Source: Nitrospira sp.
GTDB lineage: Bacteria; Nitrospirota; Nitrospiria; Nitrospirales; Nitrospiraceae
NCBI GenBank assembly: GCA_024998565.1
Contig: JACOEM010000001.1
Span: 248,001-312,000 of the forward strand
Direction of reading: 5' to 3'
DNA length: 64,000 nt
In this document: positions 50,567 through 60,647 of the stretch, in pieces
Numbering within the stretch: the first letter of the stretch is position 1
Layout of the letters: the number at the start of each line of letters is the position of its first letter
The notes under the pieces: model-generated
Database searches by the model: none
Seen by the model: only the letters and a program-made list of their open reading frames with translations
What the model was told of the DNA's origin: nothing
Made by a program: the position numbers and the translations under genes

Positions 50567-52165
50567 GTGACTGCGCAAGACGTGACAACGGCCCTCCCGC
50601 CATCGGGAGATTCCAGCACCGTTGAGGCCCTTGTCCGAACCCTGTCCGGTCAAGCATCCATCGGCATCTTTCTGTCGGACCCCGAAGGCCGCACGCTGTA
50701 CCTGAATGAGCGGCTGCGCCGCATCGCGGGACTTCCTGTCACATCGACGCCCGGGGAATGCTGGCGCAATGCGCTGGCACCTGAAGACCATGACCCGATC
50801 TGTAGCGAATGGTCCGGCGCCACCAGCGCCGAACGGAGCTTTTCACGGGAGTTTCGCTTCCGGCGGCCGGACGGGTCGCTACGCTGGGTCATGGCGGAAG
50901 CCTTCCCGTTGCGCACCGGCGAAGGACCCTCCGGCGGTTACGTCGGCATCGTGCGCGACATTACCCCCAGACAACTGGCACTGGACGCCCTGCACGCCAA
51001 CGAGGAGCGCTACCGGACGCTGGCGCAACAATCGCCCCACGCAATCCTTGTCTATGCAGACAATGTCGTCCTCTTCATCAATGAAGCCGGGGCCCGGCTT
51101 TTCGGACTCACAACCGCACACCCGATTGAGGGACGCGCGTTGTGGGATTGTTTCCCGAAAGAGTTTCTGCACGACCTCCCCCTGGCCGAAACTACGCCCG
51201 TTCCCCCGGTCGAGCGACAATTGGTACGACCCGATGGAATGGTCATTGACGTCGAATTGACAGCGGCCCCGGTCATGTTCGACGGACATCCAGCCATCCA
51301 AATTCTGGGCACCGATATCACCGAACGGAAGGTCATCGCCGGGCAACTGCATCGGACAAAAAAAATGGCGACCGTGGCGACGCTGGCCGGCGGCATCGCC
51401 CATGAATTTAACAATTGCCTGACCGCCATCATGGGGTTCTCGGACTTGGCGCTGCCGTCACTCGTGCCGGACAGTCGCGTCCATGGCCACATCCAGCAGG
51501 TAATCCTCGCATCGAAACGAGCTCGTGATCTCGTCACACAAATGCTCATGGTCGGTCGACTGGCGGACGGCGCGAAACAGCCGCTCTCCCTGGATATCCT
51601 CCTCAAAGAAACACTGCGAGGCCTGAAGATGAAATTGCCGGAGTCCATCAGCCTCCGCGAATGGATTCCCGGTGCAACCAACCCCGTGCTGGCCGACCCA
51701 ACCCAGATACACGAACTCTGCCTGACCCTGCTGGCACGGGCCCAACAGGTCATGACGATCAGCGGAGGGGTCTTGGAAGTCCGCCTCGACAATATGGGTC
51801 TCGATGCTTCGATGACCGGTCACGACCTTCCGCTCCCACCGGGTCAATATGTGCGCCTCATGATCTCGGATACCGGTGACGGCATTCCCCCTGACATCCG
51901 GACGCCCAACATGTATCCGCTTTTCGCACCCCCCCCGACGGGAAGCAAAGCGGGAGCAGGGCTCGGGGAGTTGCAGCGAATCGTGAGCGAGCATGGCGGA
52001 ACACTCCGCGCCACCAGCACGGCCGGCCAGGGCACCACCATTGAGGTCTATCTGCCCGCGATGCTTCAGCCTCATCAGGCAGTGGGCCAGGAACCGAGCC
52101 GCGAGCGCGCAACACCCCTTACGGAAGCGAAGGAATTTCTTGCTGAGCATGACAAAGAGCGGTAA
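50567..52165 (+). CDS. PAS-domain histidine kinase with degenerate ATPase domain
   Basis: 532 residues from a GTG after GAAGGAGG. Two PAS domains (about 20-140 and 150-260), then a HisKA-type dimerisation box with the phospho-acceptor GGIAHEFNN (His near 281). The ATPase domain keeps the G1-like SDTGDGIPP, but the N box is TLLARAQQVM (no conserved Asn) and the F/G2 part reads PLFAPPPTGSKAGAGLGELQ, shorter than usual. It may be catalytically weak or inactive. Followed by a CheY-like receiver gene. Cytosolic. Confidence 0.88.
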   Translation: MTAQDVTTALPPSGDSSTVEALVRTLSGQASIGIFLSDPEGRTLYLNERLRRIAGLPVTSTPGECWRNALAPEDHDPICSEWSGATSAERSFSREFRFRRPDGSLRWVMAEAFPLRTGEGPSGGYVGIVRDITPRQLALDALHANEERYRTLAQQSPHAILVYADNVVLFINEAGARLFGLTTAHPIEGRALWDCFPKEFLHDLPLAETTPVPPVERQLVRPDGMVIDVELTAAPVMFDGHPAIQILGTDITERKVIAGQLHRTKKMATVATLAGGIAHEFNNCLTAIMGFSDLALPSLVPDSRVHGHIQQVILASKRARDLVTQMLMVGRLADGAKQPLSLDILLKETLRGLKMKLPESISLREWIPGATNPVLADPTQIHELCLTLLARAQQVMTISGGVLEVRLDNMGLDASMTGHDLPLPPGQYVRLMISDTGDGIPPDIRTPNMYPLFAPPPTGSKAGAGLGELQRIVSEHGGTLRATSTAGQGTTIEVYLPAMLQPHQAVGQEPSRERATPLTEAKEFLAEHDKER

Positions 52166-52272
52166 ATTCACTGTGGTAATTAACCGGTGCCGAAACGCCG
52201 CCTCCGGCCGTCTTCTGAGCGCCGCAATCCAATCCCCAGACACTCGGCACGAATACTCCTGTGAGGAATGTT

Positions 52273-52644
52273 ATGCCCTCGGTCCTGATCGTCGATGATG
52301 AAGAAGCGATTCGCCAACTGATTCGGAGCACGCTGGAGCAGGCAGGCTATCACGTCCGCGAAGCGGCCGACGGCAAAGCAGGGCTGTCCCACTATCGCCA
52401 ATCGCCGGCTGATCTCGTGATCATGGATATCCTGATGCCGGACCAGGACGGCCTTGAGAGTATTTTGACGCTCCGCCGAGAATTTCCCGAGGCCAGGATT
52501 ATGGCCATCACCGGCGGCAGCGACATGATCGGCATCTTAAACTTCCTGGATGTGGCCCGCATGCTGGGCGCACGCCGTACGCTCCAGAAACCCTTCGAGA
52601 TGCAACAGCTCCTGGATGCCGTTCAAGCCGAAATCGCCGGCTGA
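52273..52644 (+). CDS. CheY-like response regulator (receiver only)
   Basis: 123 residues from the ATG with GAGGAATG ahead. Acidic pocket DDEE, phospho-acceptor Asp in LVIMDILMPDQDG, the Thr/Ser switch in MAITGGSD and Lys in LQKPF. No output domain, so it acts through a partner. Encoded 107 bp after the PAS kinase and likely its target. Confidence 0.92.
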   Translation: MPSVLIVDDEEAIRQLIRSTLEQAGYHVREAADGKAGLSHYRQSPADLVIMDILMPDQDGLESILTLRREFPEARIMAITGGSDMIGILNFLDVARMLGARRTLQKPFEMQQLLDAVQAEIAG

Positions 52645-52764
52645 GCGAGGCTCGTCACTTTCCGTCCGTTCGTCATAACGCCCACTGTCGCATTGACTTC
52701 CGACACATCGATCCGCACACTAGCGCCCGCCTTCCTTTCCTTTTCACACAAGAAAGACGGGATC

Positions 52765-53202
52765 ATGAAGACGTGGTGGACTCCGCAGCTGCACGCGATA
52801 CTCGGCGGCATCGTCGTCGCGATCGGGATTTTCGTCATGTGGGAGCAGGCGGCGACCGTCTGGGCCTTGCCCGTCGCCGTCGCGTCAACGGCCTTTCTCT
52901 GGTGGCAGGGACGCAGCATCGCCGCCGTCTGGGCCTGGACCACCATGGGGCTCGGCATCGAAAGTATGACCTGGCCGATCGTGACGATGATTCGAATGAG
53001 GATGGGAGGAAGTCAGCCGACTGAGGAGCAGATGGAAACGATTCTGAACGCCGTGCTGTTCGGATTGTTCACTTCGGTGTTCTGGATTACCTTCGCCTTC
53101 GGGCTGTTCAAACGTATACGCGAACAGAACGCTCCACCGGTGCCGCCTCCCGGAACCGAGCCGGTCCCGGCACGGGGCAAAAAGAAGCGGGCCAGGCGCT
53201 GA
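52765..53202 (+). CDS. Small membrane protein, unknown
   Basis: 145 residues with four predicted membrane helices (about 10-27, 32-47, 53-72 and 92-112) and a basic, Pro-rich cytoplasmic tail ending KKKRARR. No family recognised. The ATG shown is preferred; a longer start would add 24 hydrophilic residues. Convergent with priA. Confidence 0.55.
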   Translation: MKTWWTPQLHAILGGIVVAIGIFVMWEQAATVWALPVAVASTAFLWWQGRSIAAVWAWTTMGLGIESMTWPIVTMIRMRMGGSQPTEEQMETILNAVLFGLFTSVFWITFAFGLFKRIREQNAPPVPPPGTEPVPARGKKKRARR

Positions 53203-53208
53203 CTCACA

Positions 53209-55584
53209 TCACGCCATCGCAACCGGATCGACATCGATATCGAACCGGAGGCCCCCTCGTCGCGACTCCCGATCAAGCACCTCACGGGTCCGCACAACGA
53301 TGACTCTGCCTGCCTCAAGAGACAGGGACTTGACCAGAATCTGCCAGCCGTAGCGACCTCGCACCTTGGCGTGTGGTGCCGGAGAAGGCCCCAGGATAAC
53401 AATGTGGCTCGTCTCTCCACCCAGCCCGGTTGAACGCTCCTCCAGAGGCACCCTACTACCGGCTGTGGCTTTATGCCGTTCTAGACTCGCCACCTCCGCT
53501 CGTAGCAGCGCTGCCCAACGACCGGCGGCCCGGGCCACCGCCGGTTCAAGCGTCCCGGTTACATCCAACCTCATAAGCGAGGTCAGCGGCGGATACTGAA
53601 GCATCTGCCGAAAGGCCTGCTCCTGTTCAAGAAACACCGAGTGATCGCCCGTGGCAACCGCCATGATCGCATGGTGATCCGTTAACCGGGTCTGGATCAT
53701 CACCACGCCTCCGGCATGAGCGGGTCGGGCTAGCTCCATGGCGTCCACCAGACCGTGGTACATCCGTTCTGCCGAGCGAAAGTCCGGCACATGAAGACCG
53801 GCATCGGCATCCGGAACACCGACAAAGGCAGCCCGCGCCTGAAGGCCGAACCGGAACAGCATCTGCGTGCCGATCACGATGTCCAATTCACCGGCGGCAA
53901 GCAGCCGACTGAACGCCCGTGCATCAGCAGGCCGGCGAATCGTCTCACCATCCACACGACCCACCCGCGCCAGAGGGAACTTTCGCCGTACAGCCTCCTC
54001 GATACGCTCCGTGCCCGACCCGATCGGCTCCAGCTTGAGCGATTGACACCGAGCACAATGATCCGGGACCGGCTTCGTTCGCCCGCAGTAATGGCACCGC
54101 ACATGATTGCTCTGCCGGAAAAACGTCAGCGCCACACTACACGCATCACATTGCGGCATCGCACCACAATCGCCGCAATGCAAGACGCTCGCAAACCCCT
54201 TACGGTTGAGATAGAGAATCGCCAGGGTCTTCTGCCGCAGGGCGTCCTGAATGCCGTCATAGAGCGGCGGCGATAACAAGGTGCCTGCCGGGGTCTCCCT
54301 GGAGTACTCCCTCAAATCGATGACCTGCACTCTCGGAGCACCTGCCGGGTCTCGGTACACACAAGCCGTCATCGCCCCTTGCTGAACCGCCGACCAACTC
54401 TCCAACGACGGATGGCTCGAGGCCAGCACCAACAGGGCTTGATCGCAGAGTGCGCGCCGCCGTGCCACTTCTCGCGCATGATACTGGGGCGATTGCTCCT
54501 CCTTAAGGGACGCATCGTCCTCACCTTCCACCCACACCAATCCCAATCGATCGATGGGTGCAAACACCGCCATGCGGGTACCGACTAGGAGCGTGGCCGA
54601 CGAATCCTGCGCCGATTGCCACACGGCTGCGCGTTCCCTTGCCGAAAGACCACTATGCAGGAGCAACGGCCGTTCTCCCGCTGCCGACAGGGCTTCGGCC
54701 AATCGACTGGCATTCTCGACGTCCCCTGTGACCACCAACACTCGCCGCCCACGACGTATCGTGGCCTGGACTGCCTGCACAAGACACCAGAGTCTGGTAG
54801 CTCGAGCCCCCTGAACCAGAAACGAGTCGCATGTGTCCTGCGAAATCGCCCGGCCAACGGTATCAGGCCATCCTGCCGCCTCCAGCGGTGGTGGCAAGTC
54901 ATCAACCGTCAATCTCGCGAACACCTTCTGCTCCGCCCCCGGAGCAGAAGATGTTTTTTCACGAACCGCCCTCGGGACAACCGCATCATCGCAGCGCACC
55001 ACAAGCCCTCTTCGAATCAGTACCTGCAACGCGCGCATGACACGGGACTTGTCGCCCTGTACCAGGGAGGCCTCCGTAATGCCCTTGGGACGACGACGAA
55101 GGCGCGAAAGCACCTGAGTTTCCACTTCTCCCAACCCCTCAGGTACGGACGAATTGTCCATGCCCTGCGCCGTCGGCCGATACCGTGATGGCCGCCGACC
55201 GACCTGATCGACAAAAGGCGCGACAAGCTTGATACATTGCCCCCACGGTGCGGCATATCGGTCGGCCACCCACCGACTGAGATCGATTTGACTGGAGGTG
55301 AGCAGGTGGTCTGGAGACACTGGGGCAAGGGAGCGGACGGCTTTCAGCCCCTGCTCGGGAGCGCCGAGCGGAAGGCGGTCATACACCGCCGTGACGAGAC
55401 CGTGAAGGTCCTGGGACCCGAACGGCACGATCACTGATTGCCCGATTGCGACCTGCCCCTTGAGTGAAGAGGGGATCACATAGGTAAAGGGCCGGTGAAG
55501 GCGGCGCGGCAACACCACATCGGCATATGTTAGGGGAGGCGCAGGAGCCACCGGCGGAGTTGCGGACGAGCGGTGATCGAACAT
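53209..55584 (-). CDS. priA: PriA-like primosomal protein with decayed helicase motifs
   Basis: About 791 residues, normal PriA length. The N-terminal DNA-binding domain (ADVVLPRRLHRPFTYVIP) and all eight zinc cysteines (CGDC, CDAC, CHYC, CARC) are intact, as is GSGTERIEE. Walker A, usually GVTGSGKTE, is GARATRLW. The DEEH box is VEGEDDASLKEE and motif VI (usually QVAGRAGR) is DAMELARP. ATP hydrolysis is therefore unlikely, as in the PriA of actinobacteria. It could still assemble the replication restart complex. The starting Met is uncertain (six residues either way). Confidence 0.9.
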   Translation of the reverse strand: MFDHRSSATPPVAPAPPLTYADVVLPRRLHRPFTYVIPSSLKGQVAIGQSVIVPFGSQDLHGLVTAVYDRLPLGAPEQGLKAVRSLAPVSPDHLLTSSQIDLSRWVADRYAAPWGQCIKLVAPFVDQVGRRPSRYRPTAQGMDNSSVPEGLGEVETQVLSRLRRRPKGITEASLVQGDKSRVMRALQVLIRRGLVVRCDDAVVPRAVREKTSSAPGAEQKVFARLTVDDLPPPLEAAGWPDTVGRAISQDTCDSFLVQGARATRLWCLVQAVQATIRRGRRVLVVTGDVENASRLAEALSAAGERPLLLHSGLSARERAAVWQSAQDSSATLLVGTRMAVFAPIDRLGLVWVEGEDDASLKEEQSPQYHAREVARRRALCDQALLVLASSHPSLESWSAVQQGAMTACVYRDPAGAPRVQVIDLREYSRETPAGTLLSPPLYDGIQDALRQKTLAILYLNRKGFASVLHCGDCGAMPQCDACSVALTFFRQSNHVRCHYCGRTKPVPDHCARCQSLKLEPIGSGTERIEEAVRRKFPLARVGRVDGETIRRPADARAFSRLLAAGELDIVIGTQMLFRFGLQARAAFVGVPDADAGLHVPDFRSAERMYHGLVDAMELARPAHAGGVVMIQTRLTDHHAIMAVATGDHSVFLEQEQAFRQMLQYPPLTSLMRLDVTGTLEPAVARAAGRWAALLRAEVASLERHKATAGSRVPLEERSTGLGGETSHIVILGPSPAPHAKVRGRYGWQILVKSLSLEAGRVIVVRTREVLDRESRRGGLRFDIDVDPVAMA

Positions 55585-55747
55585 GCGGCATTCTAACAAC
55601 ACCGGATGAGCGCAACAATCACGGTCCTTGCGAGAAGGGCACTGACGGGACGCCGTACTGGAAGCGGGGGGCTATCTGCCAGGAGGGAGGATCTAACACA
55701 CCTGTGGCGACAGGCCTCCTCGGAAGAGACCGGTCGCCCGTCACTCA

Positions 55748-57289
55748 TTACGAACCGGGCGGGGCCGAGGCCGTGTCACCGCCGACAGGCGAAACCGGCA
55801 CTGCGACATCCGAGGGAGCGGGAGCGATCGGTGCATCCACCGACGCTGATCCTACCGAGGTGGCTGAGGCGGACGGCATGACGGCGGTGGATGCCGGTGC
55901 CGCGTCCAGTTTGTTATACGTAAACTGCGCAGGGATCGGATCGCTCTCATTCAGCGGCGCCTTCGCGGATTGGGCCTGGGTCCCCTCCTCCGGAGAATCG
56001 AGCACAACCTCGATACGGCGGTTCTTTTTGCGGCCCTCCTCGGTCCCATTGCTGGCAACAGGACGGCTCGCGCCATACCCCACGGCAGATAACTTCGCCG
56101 AATCCATGCCACCCTTCTCGATCAGATACCGCACGATCTCGGCGGCACGGGCCTTGGACAACTCCCAATTGGTTGGGAATACGCCTTTGAGCGACGGCCC
56201 GATCTCCATATTGTCGGAGTGACCTTCCACGCGCACCTGCTGAGAGACCGCAGCAGTCCTCAAATACTCCGCCAGTTGTTCCAGAATGGGTACGCCGGCA
56301 GGTTTCACTTTCACCTCACCGGATTCATATTCCAACTGATCTGCCAGATCATCAAGATTGATCCTGGTGCTTCCATGAGCGCGCTCGACCCTGGGTTTGC
56401 TCATCGAATGGGACTCGCTCGGCATCGCGGCAGCGCTGTCCGTCCTGGCGTTCATCACCGGTTGTACCGTCGCAGCCGGAACATCCGAGTCCCCGTTCTC
56501 ATATTGCATGACCTCAACAGGCGAAACGTGTTTGGAGCGAACGCGGTCGCCGATCAGCGCACGGGCCGTGGCCTTGGACAACACCGCGGTAGCCGTGTGG
56601 GGCTCGGTAGAAAGAATCTTCACTTCCCCGATTTTCCGCTCAGGAAGCCCACCGCCGGTACGGAAGACTTCCAGATATTCGCCGGAACGAAGGCCTTCGT
56701 CTTGTCCCTTGTCGAGATAGACCAGGTTTCCCTGCGATACGAGCGACATATGTTTATCGGCCTGCAATTCAACAATCATGGCTTCGATCTCGGCATACCC
56801 CGAGGCGGTCTCAACGACTTCTTCTGCTGAAGGCGGTGTAAACCGCATGACCGGATCACCAGGGGAGAGGGGAGCGTAGGACCGAACAACCTGGACGCCA
56901 ACCAGTGCCGCGTCTATCTGAATGACTTTCACCACCCCCACTCTATTGATGATATAGCCCATGTACTGCTTGGTCATGGGGTGAAACACTTTGCGCGAGC
57001 GCCGGTATACGGTGTAGAGATCACCGAGCGCCGCATCACCGGGATTCTTCAACTTGAGATAGAGGGTATCGGTCCCAGACCAACCCAACATCATCCGGTT
57101 CCCGGAGAGTTGGTTGTCCCCGGTAATCACATTGATAACCCCGTCGATCGGCATCTCTTGTCGAATCGAGCCGGCGGCATACGTGAGGGCGGCTTCCCCC
57201 AGGCGAACACTTTGAGCGTTCTGGGCATAAACAGGGATGGCCGTCACGGCTGCGAGACTGCAAGACAGGATGATCAGGCTGGCGCGCAT
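55748..57289 (-). CDS. Exported protein with C-terminal OmpA domain
   Basis: 513 residues with start at the ATG after TGAGGA. Signal peptide MRASLIILSCSLAAVTAIPV ends near VYA|QNA. The middle (about 40-330) is beta-rich with DRVRSKHVSP and no recognised family; a LysM-like or SLH identity is not visible. The OmpA domain is at about 345-460 (VEGHSDNMEIG, later EEGRKKNRRIEVVL). The tail is Ala/Pro/Ser-rich. It probably binds peptidoglycan from the periplasm or outer membrane. Confidence 0.85.
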   Translation of the reverse strand: MRASLIILSCSLAAVTAIPVYAQNAQSVRLGEAALTYAAGSIRQEMPIDGVINVITGDNQLSGNRMMLGWSGTDTLYLKLKNPGDAALGDLYTVYRRSRKVFHPMTKQYMGYIINRVGVVKVIQIDAALVGVQVVRSYAPLSPGDPVMRFTPPSAEEVVETASGYAEIEAMIVELQADKHMSLVSQGNLVYLDKGQDEGLRSGEYLEVFRTGGGLPERKIGEVKILSTEPHTATAVLSKATARALIGDRVRSKHVSPVEVMQYENGDSDVPAATVQPVMNARTDSAAAMPSESHSMSKPRVERAHGSTRINLDDLADQLEYESGEVKVKPAGVPILEQLAEYLRTAAVSQQVRVEGHSDNMEIGPSLKGVFPTNWELSKARAAEIVRYLIEKGGMDSAKLSAVGYGASRPVASNGTEEGRKKNRRIEVVLDSPEEGTQAQSAKAPLNESDPIPAQFTYNKLDAAPASTAVMPSASATSVGSASVDAPIAPAPSDVAVPVSPVGGDTASAPPGS

Positions 57290-57872
57290 GGGTAATGTCC
57301 TCATATTGATCACACCTAGGAGGGTTATCTGTAGCAACCTTAGCAAAGAGCAGGGGCTTGTCAAGAAACGGGACGGCGCTGGACGGTTTGCTTCAGGTCT
57401 CCACGGGTGCTATCGTAAGCCTCGCACCGGAGTGACGATTCGGCAGGTATCGATAGCAGGGCGTCTGAATAGCGAGGTATGGCGTGGGAACAGAGAAGCG
57501 GCGCATCAACACTCAAATGCCCCGCAGATTGAAGGTTCGAACCGCCACGCCCATGGCTTCAGAATGGGATATCAGCGTCGGATCCCCGCCGAGTGCGCTA
57601 AGAACCCCGGCCGACAAGATGAGGACAGGATCCTCGAATAGCCAAGCCACCCCCGACACATCGCCGACACTTCCCAAGAAGAACGCAAGTCTCCCCGGCT
57701 CATAGCCACAATCCGCCGTGGCACCTAACTGCTGGACAGTATTCAGTTTCTAGGACTTTCGGGACTAGAGGCCTAGGTCCTTTGTGCGCTTGCTATTAAA
57801 AATAGGCAGGGGCTAAGATTCCGACCTCCTAATTAGCCCTATAAGCCCTCAAACCCGTTAAGGTTCGAGCCA
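57290..57872. other. Intergenic region upstream of the nuo operon
   Basis: About 580 bp with no supported gene; short frames have no ribosome sites or conserved look. It contains the leader of the OmpA-domain gene on the left and the candidate nuo promoter at 57790-57819. Confidence 0.4.
57790..57819 (+). promoter_or_regulatory. Candidate nuo operon promoter
   Basis: TTGCTA and TAAGAT are 18 bp apart, 53 bp before the nuoA ATG, in an AT-rich stretch. A moderate match only. Confidence 0.35.
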
Positions 57873-58256
57873 ATGGCCGGTTCCGAGCTCCTCTTAGAGT
57901 ACTTAAGTCGATATTTTCCGATCCTGGTGTTTGTGTTCGTCGCACTGGCGTTCGGTGCGGGTACATTGCTCATCAGTTACTTCGTCCAGCCGAAATACCC
58001 GGAACCGGAAAAACTCTCCACTTATGAGTGCGGATCTGAACCGTTTTCCGATGCTCGGATGCCGTTCCCTGTTCGCTACTACATCTTTGCCATGCTGTTC
58101 GTCATTTTCGATGTGGAAGTCATCTTTCTGTATCCCTGGGCGATTGTTTTCAACAAGATCGGTCTGATTGGACTTGTAGAGATGCTGATCTTCATCGGAC
58201 TTTTCCTCGTCGCCTATGTCTACGCGTGGCGAAAAGGAGCGTTGGAATGGGATTAA
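57873..58256 (+). CDS. nuoA: NADH-quinone oxidoreductase subunit A
   Basis: 127 residues, three membrane helices. Signature [28 protein letters not shown]; small membrane subunit near the quinone site. Overlaps nuoB by 10 bp (ATGGGATTAA). First gene of the operon. Confidence 0.97.
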   Translation: MAGSELLLEYLSRYFPILVFVFVALAFGAGTLLISYFVQPKYPEPEKLSTYECGSEPFSDARMPFPVRYYIFAMLFVIFDVEVIFLYPWAIVFNKIGLIGLVEMLIFIGLFLVAYVYAWRKGALEWD

Positions 58257-58774
58257 TTCAACTGGGAGGCCACGATAAAGACGGGACTCCCGATGTCATT
58301 ACTCTTACGGTAGAGAAAGCCGTGAATTGGGCCCGAAAAGGGTCCCTGTGGCCGATGACCTTCGGACTGGCTTGCTGTGCCATTGAAATGATCGCCGCCG
58401 TCTCGTCCCGTTACGACATGGATCGATATGGCGCCGGGGTCTTTCGGGCCTCCCCCCGCCAATCCGACCTCATGATCGTGGCCGGAACCGTCTGCCGCCG
58501 TATGGCCCCCGTGATTCGCAAGATTTACGACCAGATGCCGGAACCGAAGTACGTGATTGCTATGGGATCGTGCGCAACATCCGGAAACATTTACGACAGT
58601 TACAGCGTCGTGCAGGGAGTGGATCGTTTTGTGCCGGTCGATATTTATGTGCCGGGGTGCCCCCCGACTCCGGAGGCCTTATTCGATGGCATTCTGAAAC
58701 TGCAAGAGCGCATCATGCAAAAGCGTGTATTCCTCGCGCAGCCGAAAGAAGTGAAAGACGCCCTGAAGGTCTGA
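58247..58774 (+). CDS. nuoB: NADH-quinone oxidoreductase subunit B
   Basis: 175 residues from the ATG overlapping the nuoA stop. The N2 cluster cysteines are seen: [10 protein letters not shown] (two adjacent Cys), GSCATSGN and PGCPPTPE. It carries the terminal [4Fe-4S] cluster that reduces quinone. Peripheral arm. Confidence 0.98.
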   Translation: MGLIQLGGHDKDGTPDVITLTVEKAVNWARKGSLWPMTFGLACCAIEMIAAVSSRYDMDRYGAGVFRASPRQSDLMIVAGTVCRRMAPVIRKIYDQMPEPKYVIAMGSCATSGNIYDSYSVVQGVDRFVPVDIYVPGCPPTPEALFDGILKLQERIMQKRVFLAQPKEVKDALKV

Positions 58775-58792
58775 CGCGCGGAAACTAATCGA

Positions 58793-59290
58793 ATGAGTCA
58801 ACTGGCCAAACGTATCGAGGATACCTTTCCAGACGCCTGCACCATGGTGGTGGAGTGGCGCGGGGATGTGTCCGTCACCGTCAAACGTGAGGCCTTGCAC
58901 GACATCGGCAAGTTTTTGCGCGATGACCCGGCCCTGAGGTTCGACTACATCGTTCATGTCAGTTCGGTCGATTGGCCGGACGACGAGGAACGTTTCGAAG
59001 TCGTCTATGAAGTGTATTCGATTCGAACCCGGCAGCGCATTCGCCTGAAAACTCGGGTTCCGGAGTCGGATTGTATTGTCGACTCCTTGACCGACATCTG
59101 GAAGGGCGCTGATTTCATGGAGCGCGAGGTGTACGACATGATGGGCATCCGGTTTCGGAACCATCCAGATCTTCGCCGCATTCTGATGCCGGACGAGTAT
59201 GAAGAAGGCTACCCCCTCCGCAAAGATTTTCCGCTCCGCGGCAAAGGGTGGCGCGATACGTTTGAATTTTTGGACGAGCCGAGCCGGTAG
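58793..59290 (+). CDS. nuoC: NADH-quinone oxidoreductase subunit C
   Basis: 165 residues, the 30-kDa subunit fold, with the end motif REVYDMMGIRFRNHPDLRRI-LMP followed by EGYPLRKDFPL. A scaffold subunit in contact with NuoB and NuoD. It is a separate gene here, not fused to nuoD. Confidence 0.97.
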   Translation: MSQLAKRIEDTFPDACTMVVEWRGDVSVTVKREALHDIGKFLRDDPALRFDYIVHVSSVDWPDDEERFEVVYEVYSIRTRQRIRLKTRVPESDCIVDSLTDIWKGADFMEREVYDMMGIRFRNHPDLRRILMPDEYEEGYPLRKDFPLRGKGWRDTFEFLDEPSR

Positions 59291-59319
59291 GGGCGGCCAT
59301 TTAGGACTACTAGACGCTC

Positions 59320-60567
59320 ATGGCACAGTTCGAAGATCAACGAACTACGGTCTATAAAGTCGACCCGGAACATCCGGAAGACGCGACGCTTCCAACACTG
59401 CGAACGGAAGAACTGCTCCTCAACATGGGGCCGCAGCACCCCAGCACGCACGGGGTGCTGAAAGTCATCCTCGAGCTGGAGGGCGAGCGCTTGGTCAAGT
59501 CCACCCCGGTGATGGGTTTTCTCCACCGCGGTGTGGAAAAACTGGCTGAGGAAGGCACATACCATCAGTTCATTCCACACACCGACCGCCTGGATTACGT
59601 GTGTGCGATGTACAACAACTTCGCCTATTGCCGCGCCGTCGAAAAGCTCATGAACATCACCGTGCCGGACCGAGCCGAGTACTTGCGCACCATCGTCGCG
59701 GAAATCCAGCGCATTATCGGCCACCAGTTCTGGCTCGGTACGCAGGCCCTCGACATCGGGGCGATGACGGTCTTCTTCTATTGCTTCCGGGACCGTGAAA
59801 TTCTGCTCGATTGGTTTGATGAACTCTGCGGCGCTCGCCTCACGACGAGCTGGTACCGTATCGGCGGCGTCGAGCGCGATTTCACACCGTCCCTGTTCGC
59901 CAAGCTGAAACAGTTTCTCGACTACTTCCCTCCCAAGATCGATGAGTACGTGATCTTCCTGGAGAAGAACCGCATCTGGCTGGCGCGCACCAAAGGCGTG
60001 GCCGTGATTTCGGCCGAGGATGCACTGAGCTTCGGTTTGAGCGGACCGACCTTACGAGGTTCTGGGGTCGATTACGATCTGCGCAAATACGAGCCATATT
60101 CCGCCTACCCCAAGTGTGAATTCAGCGTCCCCGTCGGAAAGAACGGCGACACTTATGACCGGTACTGGATCCGCGTGCAGGAGCTCTACGAAAGCGTCAA
60201 GATCATCCGTCAGTGTCTTGAGCAAATACAGGACGGCCCGATTATGGCGGATGTGCCGAGCGTGACTCTGCCTCCAAAAGAACGCGTGTTCACGAACCTG
60301 GAGTCCATGATTCAGCAGTTCAAGCTCTTCTCGCAAGGGTTTAACGCGCCTCCCGGAGAAATCTACTGCGGGACCGAAGCGCATAAAGGCGAATTGGGTT
60401 TCTACATCGTCAGCACGGGCGGCGGGAAACCGTACCGGCTGAAAATCCGCGCCCCGTCGTTTATCCATATGGGCGCATTCGATCATATGTCGAAAGGCTA
60501 CATGATCGCGGACGCCGTGACGATTTTCGGCACCTACGATATCGTCATGGGAGAATGCGATCGATGA
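59320..60567 (+). CDS. nuoD: NADH-quinone oxidoreductase subunit D
   Basis: 415 residues, 49-kDa subunit. Typical features: NMGPQHPSTHGVLK with the quinone-site His, GFLHRGVEKLAE, and the C-terminal region ending in DIVMGECDR. It holds the quinone-binding pocket with NuoB. Gap of 29 bp from nuoC. Confidence 0.98.
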   Translation: MAQFEDQRTTVYKVDPEHPEDATLPTLRTEELLLNMGPQHPSTHGVLKVILELEGERLVKSTPVMGFLHRGVEKLAEEGTYHQFIPHTDRLDYVCAMYNNFAYCRAVEKLMNITVPDRAEYLRTIVAEIQRIIGHQFWLGTQALDIGAMTVFFYCFRDREILLDWFDELCGARLTTSWYRIGGVERDFTPSLFAKLKQFLDYFPPKIDEYVIFLEKNRIWLARTKGVAVISAEDALSFGLSGPTLRGSGVDYDLRKYEPYSAYPKCEFSVPVGKNGDTYDRYWIRVQELYESVKIIRQCLEQIQDGPIMADVPSVTLPPKERVFTNLESMIQQFKLFSQGFNAPPGEIYCGTEAHKGELGFYIVSTGGGKPYRLKIRAPSFIHMGAFDHMSKGYMIADAVTIFGTYDIVMGECDR

Positions 60568-60647
60568 AGACCGATACAGCACGAAGGAGAAAGTGAGCGG
60601 CGCTGATTCATTCTTTCGCCCCATCGCTTTTGACTTGAGGTAACTCC

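Noticed and set aside
57484-57705. Short frames in the nuo upstream gap
   Set aside because: No ribosome site, no recognisable motif, and composition typical of non-coding GC-rich DNA.
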